Origin: Sciurus carolinensis
Taxonomy: Eukaryota; Chordata; Mammalia; Rodentia; Sciuridae
Direction: 5' to 3'
NCBI RefSeq assembly: GCF_902686445.1
Contig: NC_062216.1
Location: forward strand, 15,707,084-15,771,083
Length of the DNA: 64,000 nt
Part shown: one piece after another, positions 56,502 to 64,000 of the stretch
Position numbering within the stretch: the stretch's first letter is position 1
Layout of the letters: each line of letters begins with the position of its first letter
Notes under the pieces: generated by a model
The model's input: only the letters and a program-made list of their open reading frames with translations
Databases searched by the model: none
Told to the model about the DNA's origin: nothing
Translations under genes and position numbers: made by a program

Positions 56502-59500
56502 TCATCCACTTATTAGCGATATCATTCGTCCTTTGGTTTTTTGAGATTGGCTTATCTCACTTAGCATGATATTCTCCAGTTTCATCCATTTGCCTGCAAA
56601 TGCCATAATTTTATCGTTCTTTATGGCTGAGTAATATTCCATTGTATATATATACCACATTTTCTTTATCCATTCATCAATTGAAGGACATCTAGGTTGG
56701 TTCCACAATCTGGCTATTGTGAACTGAGCAGCTATGAACATTGATGTGGCTGTATCTCTGTAATATGCTGATTTTAAGTCCTTTGGGTATAGGCCAAGGA
56801 GTGGGATAGCTGGGTCAAATGGTGTTTCCATTCCAAGTTTTCTAAGGAATCTCCACACTGCTTTCCAGAGTGGCTGCACTAATTTGCAGCCCCACCAGCA
56901 ATGTAAGAGTGTACCTTTCTCCCCACATCCTCGCCAACACCTGTTGTTGGTTGTATTCTTGATAATTGCCATTCTAATTGGGGTGAGATGGAATCTTAGG
57001 GTGGTTTTGATTTGCATTTCTCTTATTACTAGAGATGTTGAACATTTTTCCATATGTTTGTTGATTGCTTGTATATCTTCTTCTGTGAAGTGTCTATTCA
57101 TTTCCTTAGCCCATTTGTCGATTGGATTATTTACATTCTTGGTGTAGAGTTTTTTGAGTTCTTTATAGATTCTGGAGATTAGCGCTCTATCTGAAGTATG
57201 ATTGGCAAAGATTTTCTCCCACTCTGGAGGCTCTTTCTTTGCATTGCTGATAGTTTCCTTTGCTGAGAGAAAGCTTTTTAGTTTGAATCTATCCCAGTTA
57301 TTAATTCTTGCTTTTATTTCTTGTGCTATGGGAGTCCTGTTGAGGAAGTCTGGTCCTAAGCCGACATGTTGAAGCTCTGGACCTACTTTTTCTTCTATAA
57401 GATGCAAGGTCTCTGGTCTGATTCCGAGATCCTTAATCCATTTTGAGTTTAGTTTCGTGCATGGTGAGAGATATGGGTTTAGTTTCATTCTGTTGCATAT
57501 GGATTTCCAATTCTCCCAGCACCATTTGTTGAAGAGGCTATCTTTTCTCCATTGCATATTGTTGGAACCTTTGTCTAGTATGAGAAAATTGTATTTATTT
57601 GGGTTTGTATCCGTGTCCTCTATTCTGTACCATTGATCCACCTTTCTATTTTGGTACCAATACCATGCCGTTTTTGTTACTATTGCTTTGTAGTAGAGTT
57701 GAAGATCTGGTATTGCGATACCCCCTGCTTCACTCTTTCTGCCAAGGATTGCTTTAGCTATTCTGGGTTTTTTATTCTTCCAGATGAATTTCATAATTGC
57801 TTGCTCTATTTCTGTAAGGTACATCATTGGGATTTTAATTGGAATTGCATTGAATCTGTATAGCACTTTTGGTAGTATGGCCATTTTGACAATATTAATT
57901 CTTCCTATCCAAGAACATGGGAGATCTTTCCATCTTCTAAGGTTTTCTTGAATTTCTTTCTTTAGTGTTCTGTAGTTCTCATTGTAGAGGTCTTTCACCT
58001 CTTTTGTGAGATTGATTCCCAAGTATTTTATTTTTTTCGAAGCTATTGTGAATGGGGTAGTTTTCCTAATTTCTCTTTCTGAAGATTTATCGCTTATATA
58101 TAAAAATGCCTTCGATTTATGTGCATTGATCTTATATCCCGCTACTTTACTGAATTCACTTATGAGATCTAAAAGTTTTCTGGTGGAATTTCCTGGTTCC
58201 TCTAAGTATACCATCATATCATCAGCAAATAGGGATAGTTTGAGTTCTTCTTTTCCTATTCGTATCCCTTTAATTTCTTTGGTCTGTCTAATTGCTCTGG
58301 CTAGAGTTTCAAGGACGATATTGAATAGAAGTGGTGAAAGAGGGCATCCCTGCCTTGTTCCAGTTTTTAGAGGGAATGCTTTCAGTTTTTCACCATTTAG
58401 AATGATATTAGCAATGGGTTTAGCGTAGATGGCCTTTACAGTGTTAAGGAATGTTCCCACTATCCCTATTTTTTCTAGTGTTTTGAGCATGAAGGGGTGC
58501 TGTATTTTATCAAATGCTTTTTCTGCATCTATCGAAATAATCATGTGATTCTTGACTTTAAGTCTATTGATATGGTGAATGACATTTATTGATTTTCTGA
58601 TGTTGAACCAACCTTGCATCCCTGGGATGAAACCCACTTGATCATGGTGCACTATCTTTTTAATATGTTTTTGTATGCGATTTGCTAAAATTTTGTTTAG
58701 AATTTTTGCGTCGATGTTCATTAAGGATATTGGTCTGAAATTTTCTTTCCTCGATGTGTCTCTGTCTGGTTTAGGAATCAGGGTAATATTGGCTTCATAG
58801 AATGAGTTTGGGAGAGTTCCCTCCTCTTCTATTTTCTGGAATACTTTGAGAAGTATTGGAATGAGTTCTTCTTTAAAAGTTTTGTAGAACTCGGCTGAGA
58901 ACCCATCTGGTCCTGGACTTTTCTTTGTTGGTAGGCTTTTGATGACTTCTTCTATTTCATTACTTGAAATTGGTCTATTTAAATTGTGTATGTCCTCCTC
59001 GTTCAGTTTAGGCAATTCATATGTCTCTAGAAACCTGTTGATGTGTTCGAAATTTTCTATTTTGTTGGAGTATAGATTTTCAAAATAGCTTCTAATTGTG
59101 TTTTGTATTTCGGTCGTGTCTGTTGTGATATTTCCTTGTTCATTCCGAATTTTAGTGATTTGGGTTTTCTCTCGTCTTCTCTTTGTTAGTGTGGCTAAAG
59201 GTTTATCAATTTTGTTTATTTTTTCGAAGAACCAACTATTTATTTTGTCAATTTTTTGTATTGTTTCTTTCGTTTCAATTTCGTTGATTTCAGCTCTCAG
59301 TTTAACTATTTCCTGTCTTCTACTACTTTTGGTGTTGGTCTGTTCTTCTTTTTCTAGGGCTTTGAGTTGTAGTGTTAGGTCATTTATTTTTTGAGTTTTA
59401 CTTCTTTTATTAAATGCGCTCCATGAAATAAATCTTCCTCTAAGTACCGCTTTCATAGTGTCCCAGAGATTTTGATATGTTGTTTCTTTGTTCTCGTTTA

Positions 59501-60353
59501 CCTCTAAGAATTTTTTAATTTCCTTCCTAATATCTTCTGTTATCCATTCATCATATAGTAGCATATTGTTTAATCTCCAGGTGTTGGAGTAGTTTCTGTT
59601 TTTTACTCTTTCATTAATTTGTAACTTCAATCCATTATGATCTGATAGAATACAAGGTAGTGTCTCTATCTTCTTGTATTTGCTGACATTAGCTTTGTGG
59701 CATAATATATGGTCTATTTTAGAGAAGGATCCATGTGCTGCTGAGAAGAAAGTGTATTCGCTCTTGGTTGGATGGTATATTCTATAAATGTCTGTTAAGT
59801 CTAAATTATTGATTGTGTTATTGAGATCTATGGTTTCTTTGTTCAATTTTTGTTTGGAAGATCTGTCCAGTGGTGAAAGAGGCGTGTTAAAATCACCTAG
59901 TATTATTGTGTTATGGTCTATTTGGTTTCTAAAATTGAGAAGGATTTGTTTAACATACATGGATGAGCCACTGTTTGGGGCATAGATGTTTATGATTGTT
60001 ATATCTTGCTGATTTATGCTTCCCTTAAGCAGTATGAAATGTCCTTCTTTATCCCTTCTAACTAACATTGGCTTGAAGTCCACATTATCTGAAATGAGGA
60101 TGGATACTCCAGCTTTTTTGCTGAGCCCATGTGCATGGTATGTTTTTCCCCATCCTTTCACCTTTAGTCTATGGGTATCTCTTTCTATGAGGTGAGTCTC
60201 TTGCAGGCAACATATTGTTGGATCTTTCTTTTTAATCCAATCTGCCAGTCTATGTCTTTTGATTGATGAATTCAGGCCATTAACATTCAGGGTTATTATT
60301 GAGATATGATTTGTATTCCCAGTCATTTGGTTCATATTTAAAATTTTTGACAC
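56502..60353 (-). CDS. ORF2p: LINE-1 ORF2 protein: endonuclease and reverse transcriptase
   Basis: This multifunctional enzyme nicks target DNA and copies L1 RNA into it (target-primed reverse transcription); it acts in cis with ORF1 protein in a ribonucleoprotein. The N-terminal AP-type endonuclease (about residues 15-245) shows N23 in LNVNGLNS, E52 in QETHL, D154 and N156 in GDFNTPLS, D214 in SKIDHI and D238-H239 in LSDHNGL. The reverse transcriptase core has its catalytic FADD box at residues 709-712. The C-terminal cysteine motif is C1139, C1143, H1151, C1152, C1156. No stop or frameshift interrupts it. Met10 (at 60,326) aligns with the usual mammalian start and gives 1274 residues, close to human (1275), so the true start is probably there. 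Initiation is likely by reinitiation after ORF1, as spacing is 31 or 58 bp. Confidence 0.97.
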   Translation of the reverse strand: MSKILNMNQMTGNTNHISIITLNVNGLNSSIKRHRLADWIKKKDPTICCLQETHLIERDTHRLKVKGWGKTYHAHGLSKKAGVSILISDNVDFKPMLVRRDKEGHFILLKGSINQQDITIINIYAPNSGSSMYVKQILLNFRNQIDHNTIILGDFNTPLSPLDRSSKQKLNKETIDLNNTINNLDLTDIYRIYHPTKSEYTFFSAAHGSFSKIDHILCHKANVSKYKKIETLPCILSDHNGLKLQINERVKNRNYSNTWRLNNMLLYDEWITEDIRKEIKKFLEVNENKETTYQNLWDTMKAVLRGRFISWSAFNKRSKTQKINDLTLQLKALEKEEQTNTKSSRRQEIVKLRAEINEIETKETIQKIDKINSWFFEKINKIDKPLATLTKRRREKTQITKIRNEQGNITTDTTEIQNTIRSYFENLYSNKIENFEHINRFLETYELPKLNEEDIHNLNRPISSNEIEEVIKSLPTKKSPGPDGFSAEFYKTFKEELIPILLKVFQKIEEEGTLPNSFYEANITLIPKPDRDTSRKENFRPISLMNIDAKILNKILANRIQKHIKKIVHHDQVGFIPGMQGWFNIRKSINVIHHINRLKVKNHMIISIDAEKAFDKIQHPFMLKTLEKIGIVGTFLNTVKAIYAKPIANIILNGEKLKAFPLKTGTRQGCPLSPLLFNIVLETLARAIRQTKEIKGIRIGKEELKLSLFADDMMVYLEEPGNSTRKLLDLISEFSKVAGYKINAHKSKAFLYISDKSSEREIRKTTPFTIASKKIKYLGINLTKEVKDLYNENYRTLKKEIQENLRRWKDLPCSWIGRINIVKMAILPKVLYRFNAIPIKIPMMYLTEIEQAIMKFIWKNKKPRIAKAILGRKSEAGGIAIPDLQLYYKAIVTKTAWYWYQNRKVDQWYRIEDTDTNPNKYNFLILDKGSNNMQWRKDSLFNKWCWENWKSICNRMKLNPYLSPCTKLNSKWIKDLGIRPETLHLIEEKVGPELQHVGLGPDFLNRTPIAQEIKARINNWDRFKLKSFLSAKETISNAKKEPPEWEKIFANHTSDRALISRIYKELKKLYTKNVNNPIDKWAKEMNRHFTEEDIQAINKHMEKCSTSLVIREMQIKTTLRFHLTPIRMAIIKNTTNNRCWRGCGEKGTLLHCWWGCKLVQPLWKAVWRFLRKLGMETPFDPAIPLLGLYPKDLKSAYYRDTATSMFIAAQFTIARLWNQPRCPSIDEWIKKMWYIYTMEYYSAIKNDKIMAFAGKWMKLENIMLSEISQSQKTKGRMISLISG

Positions 60354-60384
60354 ATCTTGGTTCCTCCTTTATTTGACAGTTCCT

Positions 60385-61398
60385 TTAGGATAATTCCTCC
60401 CTTTGCTGATTTGCTTCTTTGTTTTTTATCTCTTCCTCATGAAATATTTTGCTGAGAATGTTCTGTAATGCTGGCTTTCTTTTTGTAAATTCTTTTAGCT
60501 TTTGTTTATCGTGGAATGTTCTTATTTCATCGTCAAATTTGAAGGTAAGTTTTGCTGGGTATAAGATTCTTGGTTGGCATCCATTTTCTTTCAGAGCTTG
60601 AAAAATGTTGTTCCAGGCCCTTCTAGCTTTTAGGGTCTGGATTGAAAAATCTGCTGATATCCGTATTGGCTTCCCCCTGAATGTAATTTGGTTCTTTTCT
60701 CTCACAGCCTTTAAAATTCTGTCTTTATTTTGTATGTTAGGTATTTTCATTATAATGTGCCTTGGTGTGGGTCTGTTGTAATTTTGTGTATTTGGAGTCC
60801 TATAAGCCTCTTGGACTTGATTTTCCATTTCATTCTTCAGATTTGGGAAATTTTCTGATATTATTTCTTCAAATAGATTGTTCATTCCTTTGGTTTGTTT
60901 CTCTAAGCCTTCCTCAATCCCAATAATTCTCAAATTTGGCCTTTTCATGATATCCCATAGTTCTTGGAGATTCTGTTCATGATTTCTCACCATCTTCTCT
61001 GTTTGTTCAACTTTGTTTTCGAGGTTAAATATTTTGTCTTCAATATCTGAAGTTCTGTCTTCCAGGTGTTCTATCCTATTGGTTATGCTTTCTATGGAGT
61101 TCTTAATTTGGTTTATTGTTTCCTTCATTTCAAGGATTTCTGTTTGGTTTTTTTTCAATATCTCTAACTCTTTATTGAAATGATCTTTTGCTTCCTGAAT
61201 TTGCTCTGTTAACTGTCGATTGGTGCGATCGTTCAATGCCTGCATTTGCTCTTTCATCTCATCGTTTGCTTCCCTAATCATTTTAATTATGCACATTCTG
61301 AACTCCCTTTCTGTCATTTCTTCTGCCATGCTGTCGTTGGATTTTATTGATGTAACATCTAGATTTGTTTGGGGCATTTTCTTCCCTTGTTTTCTCAT
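60385..61398 (-). CDS. ORF1p: LINE-1 ORF1 protein: RNA-binding chaperone
   Basis: ORF1 protein forms trimers that coat L1 RNA and act as a nucleic-acid chaperone, mostly in cytoplasmic particles. The 337 residues compare with about 338 in human L1. Residues 1-45 are the variable N-terminus. Residues about 46-150 are a heptad-rich coiled coil (for example NSIESITNRIEHLEDRTSDI). An RRM follows from about 155 (NLRIIGIEE) to 250, with a second conserved strand RHIIMKI at 213-219. The C-terminal domain runs from about 251 and includes the basic TLKARRAW patch (R259, R260) and RKPALQNILSKIF near the end. It lies directly upstream of ORF2 on the same transcript. No disruption is visible. Confidence 0.96.
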   Translation of the reverse strand: MRKQGKKMPQTNLDVTSIKSNDSMAEEMTEREFRMCIIKMIREANDEMKEQMQALNDRTNRQLTEQIQEAKDHFNKELEILKKNQTEILEMKETINQIKNSIESITNRIEHLEDRTSDIEDKIFNLENKVEQTEKMVRNHEQNLQELWDIMKRPNLRIIGIEEGLEKQTKGMNNLFEEIISENFPNLKNEMENQVQEAYRTPNTQNYNRPTPRHIIMKIPNIQNKDRILKAVREKNQITFRGKPIRISADFSIQTLKARRAWNNIFQALKENGCQPRILYPAKLTFKFDDEIRTFHDKQKLKEFTKRKPALQNILSKIFHEEEIKNKEANQQREELS

Positions 61399-62041
61399 AT
61401 TGTTCAGGGATCAGTGGGTCATTAAGATATTGCAGATTTCCTCTATCAACTTATAATGTCCCTGAAGATTGCTAGTATATCCCCTCTTATCCTTCAGTAG
61501 CCTGAAGTCTTGGAGGAGGTTGATAATGCAGAGCTCCACGAAGAAGCTGCCTCTCTAGGTGTGGTAACCCTCAGGTGGCGTATATTCCCTGCTAGTGGGC
61601 GGAGGTGCCTCCACTTGTTGACCAATGGTCATCCAATGGGGAAGTAGACTGTGGGCTGAGGCAAGGCCTGTTTGTGCCTATGTCTCTGGCTTTACTGTCC
61701 CTGTGGGAAAACCTCCCCCGGCCGGGAAGAGTCACTCGGTGGGGACGTCTCGCTAGTCAGTTGCCCTCCTAGAGGTTCCCCTCAATCTACAACTACCACC
61801 TGGGCTGGGCTGTCTTCCTCTGCAACGATCCCACGGGCCCGGTCCTATGTCCTGGGCCTGGGAGCCTCACCCTTCTCAGGCGAGTCTCCTTAGGCTGCCT
61901 CTCCCAGAGAATCTGCCCGCCGCCCTGGAAACTTCGCTCCGCCCCTAGGCGTGTCTCTGTGCGGCTCTTCCAGCAAGAAGCCACCTAGCTCCTGGGACCC
62001 TGCTCTGCACCAATCGCCTGGCTATGCAGCCCCTCCCCTGA

Positions 62042-62960
62042 GCCACCACCTGGAGCCCCGTACAATAGCTCCGAGACACAGAGACCCGCCACACACCTCC
62101 TCCTCCGGACAGCCGCCCGGTTTCCGACGCAGTCACTAGGAATCCAAACAACTCACTTCGGGTCTCCTCCTCCCGCCAACCACCCGTAGCCCTAGGCAGT
62201 CACTCCAAGTCCAAGTGACCCGCCCTGTTCCTCCTCCTCCTCCTTGGGGTAGCCCCCCAGGTGTTCAGGAACGGTGGCTCCGAGACCAGGTGACTCACCA
62301 CGCTCCTCCTCCAGGCAGGCCACCGGTGTTCAGGAGCGGTCGCTTTTAGTCCAATCAGCTCACCACTCGCCTCCTCCTCTGGCAACCGCCTGTGGTTCTG
62401 ATGCAGTCACTCCCAGGCTAAGAGTCCCACCGCTCTCCTCCTCCAGGCAGGCCACCAGTGTTCTGGAGCAGCTGCTCCGAGTTCAAACAGCTCGTCACGC
62501 AGCTCCTCCTTTGGCAACCGCCCGCAGCTCTGATGCAGTCACTCCCAGGTCAAGCAACACGCCGCGCTCCTCCTCCTCCTCCGGGCAACCTCCCGGCACT
62601 CAGGAGCGCTCGCTCTGGGTTCAAACAGTTTACCATGCAGCTCTTCTTCTGGCAACCGCCTGTGGTTCTGATGCAGTCACTCCCAGACCAAGCGTCCCGC
62701 TGCGCTCCTCCTCTTCCTCCGGGCAGTCCCCCGGCGCTCAGGAGCGCCCACTCTGAGTTCAAACAGCTCACCACGCAGCTCCTCCTCTGGCAACCGCCCG
62801 TGGCTCTGATGCAGTCACTCCTAGACCCAAGCGACCCGCCGGGCCTCTCCTCCTCCTCCGGGCAACCCCCCGGTGTTCGGAAGCGGTCACTCTGGGTCCA
62901 AACAGCTCGCCACGCAGCTCCTCCCCAGGCAGCCACCCGGAGCCCCAGCGGCTGCTGGAG
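62042..62960 (-). repeat. Tandem array of ~69-bp units (138-bp dimers) in the L1 promoter
   Basis: On the plus strand the landmark 'ggcaaccgcc' recurs at about 62,391, 62,513, 62,651 and 62,789, and a variant at 62,928. The spacings are 122, 138, 138 and 139 bp. Each 138-bp unit is itself two related halves of about 69 bp: one has 'gatgcagtcactccc', the other 'caggagcg' then 'gttcaaaca'. About 13 half-units are present; the outer ones are more diverged. Mouse and rat L1 promoters are also built from tandem monomers, but of about 200 bp and unrelated by eye. Confidence 0.85.
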
Positions 62961-63138
62961 TCCAAGCGCTGTGCTGAGCCGCCTCCTCTACGATGATCCC
63001 AGTTGTCCGTGTTTACCGCTCCAGCGGGGGGAGGGGCGTCTCGCCGAGCAACTCCACTTCACAAATTCCCTGCGTTCCGGGGCTACCGCCCCATCCGGGA
63101 CGCCTCCCCAACAGGAGAGACTCACCCGGCAGCTTTGA
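62458..63138 (+). other. Antisense ORF of 46-residue repeats across the L1 5' UTR
   Basis: A 226-codon frame on the strand opposite to L1 transcription. Its first two-thirds repeat every 46 residues (138 bp), with words such as FKQLTTQLLLWQPPVALMQS. The frame stays open because the 69- and 138-bp periods are multiples of three, so the units share one frame. Primate L1s have an antisense promoter and ORF0 in the same place, so an analogue is possible. A chance frame is the default explanation, and no promoter or splice evidence is seen. Confidence 0.3.
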
Positions 63139-63218
63139 GTTGGTCCCAAGTCTCTCACTATCTCCTCTTTTGAATCTTGCGTCCTGGAGCAGCGTAAAAT
63201 GCAGCCGCCCTCTAGTCC

Positions 63219-63226
63219 GCCATCTT
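63219..63226 (-). promoter_or_regulatory. YY1-type motif at the L1 5' end
   Basis: The minus strand reads AAGATGGC, followed by GGACTAG, starting one base from the element's first base. In other mammals such a site positions L1 transcription start at the element's end. Its presence shows the copy reaches the true 5' terminus. Confidence 0.7.
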
Positions 63227-63227
63227 C

Positions 63228-63239
63228 TGTGTATTTCTT
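63228..63239. repeat. Target-site duplication, right copy, of the full-length L1
   Basis: 'tgtgtatttctt', identical over 12 bp to 56,229-56,240. Confidence 0.9.
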
Positions 63240-63560
63240 CTTGTGATAGGATTTGTGTTTTGGATATATGAGTAGATGTCTAGGTGAAGAACCTGGATTC
63301 CTCTCTGGTTATTCTTCCTTGGAGTCTGGTTTTTGTTTTGGGGTCTTTCTATCCCCAAGTCTATGGGTTGAAGCAATGTTCAGGCTCAGGTGGGGTTGGA
63401 TCAATTGTGGGGTGAAGTTCCCTCTTGTTTGACTGAGTTGTGAGTATTTCTCAGCAGCAGGATCTCTACTCTGGAATTGCGAAGCATCCTAATGGTTTTC
63501 CAGTCCCTCTTGGAGGGGGAACCAGGAATAGCCCCGATGATGGTGACAGATGTACACATT
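63240..63560 (-). mobile_element. Older L1 5' part, right of the insertion
   Basis: Removing the full-length L1 and one duplication copy joins 56,211-56,240 to this stretch. 'ggatttgtgttttggatata', 'gaacctggattcctctctgg' and 'ggttgaagcaatgttcaggc' resemble 5' UTR text of the older L1, read antisense. No frame remains. Its right boundary is not clear. Confidence 0.45.
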
Positions 63561-63564
63561 TTAA

Positions 63565-63905
63565 GAAAATACTAAGTGAAATAAGCCAGTCCCAAAAAAC
63601 CAAAAGCCGAATGTTTCCTCTGATTAGTGGATGATGATATATAATGGGGGTGGGGAGTGGGGGGTGAGAGAAGAATGGAGGCACTTTGGATTATGTAGAA
63701 GTAAATGAGAGGGGGGAGGGGGTGGGGTATGAAAGATGGTGGACTGAGACCAACATCATGACCCTATGTACATGTATGATCACATGAATGGTGTGAATCT
63801 ACACTGTGTACAACCACAGAAATGAAAAGTTGTATCCCATTTGTGTACAATGGATCAAAATGCAGTCTGTAAAAATAAAAAAATAAAAAATAATAAAAAA
63901 AATCT
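63565..63905 (+). mobile_element. 5'-truncated L1 end, plus orientation
   Basis: The frame near 63,568-63,634 reads [20 protein letters not shown] before its stop, which is the ORF2 C-terminus (compare [17 protein letters not shown] in the intact copy). A G-rich 3' UTR follows, then 'gttgtatcccatttgtgtac' and an A-rich tail at 63,868-63,902. It is a different, older subfamily and opposite in orientation to the full-length L1. Confidence 0.85.
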
Positions 63906-64000
63906 CCAGTGTCTCCTTTGACATCTGTATCCCTAATTGTCACCTTGCCGAAGAGTCAAGGTCTTTTAGGTCTAATGCTGAGGAGCTGCCAGCTCATGCT

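Larger units (their letters stand above)
56241..63227 (-). mobile_element. L1: Full-length LINE-1 with both ORFs intact
   Basis: A 6,987-bp L1 on the minus strand. In sense order it has a 5' end starting with a YY1-type motif, a 1.83-kb GC-rich 5' UTR with tandem units, ORF1 (337 codons), a short spacer, ORF2 (1283 codons), a roughly 260-bp 3' UTR with a G-rich tract, AATAAA and a short A tail. Perfect 12-bp target-site duplications flank it. Both frames are uninterrupted and all expected catalytic residues are present. It sits inside an older L1, which itself sits against L2. Full length, intact frames and perfect duplications together suggest a young, possibly active source element. Activity itself is inferred. 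Confidence 0.95.
61399..63227 (-). promoter_or_regulatory. L1 5' UTR and internal promoter
   Basis: About 1.83 kb between the element's 5' end and the ORF1 start. It is GC- and CpG-rich, in contrast to the AT-rich ORFs. It has three zones in sense order: a 5' end with YY1-type motif (63,219-63,226), a tandem-unit array (about 62,042-62,960), and a non-repeated zone before ORF1. L1 promoters are internal RNA polymerase II promoters and often silenced by DNA methylation. Confidence 0.85.

Noticed and set aside
56884..59985. Plus-strand frames of 65-140 codons opposite L1 ORF2
   Set aside because: Shadow frames of the intact ORF2 on the other strand.
56502..60353. Retroviral polymerase
   Set aside because: No protease, integrase or RNase H order; the N-terminal AP endonuclease and C-terminal cysteine motif are those of LINE-1.
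62042..62960. CRISPR array or protein-coding repeat gene
   Set aside because: The units abut without unique spacers, lie inside the L1 5' UTR, and the host is a mammal.
61399..63227. Host CpG-island promoter
   Set aside because: The GC-rich segment is bounded by the L1 5' end and ORF1, so it is the L1's own promoter.
1..64000. Operons, ribosome-binding sites, insertion sequences, phage or plasmid features
   Set aside because: Nothing in the window supports a prokaryotic origin; the SINE, LINE and LTR content is mammalian.

Overview
This window is mammalian nuclear DNA, most likely from a squirrel-family rodent (Sciuridae). The evidence is the repeat content. It has tRNA-derived ID SINEs, B1-ID composite SINEs that match the dimeric SINEs I know from squirrels, LINE-1 copies whose 3' ends look like squirrel L1s, and many MaLR LTRs. 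Ancient mammalian L2, MIR, CR1/L3, MER2, MER20 and Tigger remnants lie beneath these. Repeat family names come from recognising consensus-like stretches by eye, not from a search. I see no bacterial, viral or plasmid signature. Nearly all the small open frames in the window are chance frames.

Layout. 0-6.5 kb: a MaLR LTR, then unique sequence with a homeodomain-site-rich, CpG-containing block (2.2-2.6 kb) that looks like a conserved enhancer, an L2 fragment and a 5'-truncated L1. 6.5-11.7 kb: one long, decayed, old L1 in + orientation, broken by a MIR. 14.2-20 kb: a B1-ID SINE, two CR1/L3 LINE fragments (reverse transcriptase and endonuclease parts, collinear on the minus strand), and L2 with a 181-codon surviving frame. 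21-36 kb: many MaLR/MLT1/MLT2 LTRs, old L1 3' ends and MIRs in otherwise unannotated DNA. 39-41.5 kb: a roughly 165-bp AT-rich, homeodomain-motif segment present twice, 1.34 kb apart in direct orientation. 42-50 kb: LTRs, an ID element, MIRs and a deleted Tigger transposon. 50.75-51.01 kb: one candidate coding exon with strong splice sites and a single open frame; its gene is not recognised. 51.4-56.2 kb: a layered stack of repeats within repeats.

The main feature is a full-length LINE-1 on the minus strand (56,241-63,227, about 7.0 kb). It is flanked by a perfect 12-bp target-site duplication and has both ORFs uninterrupted: ORF1 of 337 codons and ORF2 of 1283 codons (1274 from the more canonical start). 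All key endonuclease, reverse transcriptase and C-terminal cysteine residues are visible. Its 5' UTR begins with a YY1-type motif and carries an array of roughly 69-bp units arranged as 138-bp dimers. Both periods are multiples of three, so a 226-codon antisense frame of 46-residue repeats runs across the array. By sequence this element is a good candidate for a retrotransposition-competent source L1. The two ORFs would work together: ORF1 protein coats the transcript, and ORF2 protein nicks target DNA and reverse-transcribes. Such machinery is also what mobilises the ID and B1-ID SINEs seen throughout the window.
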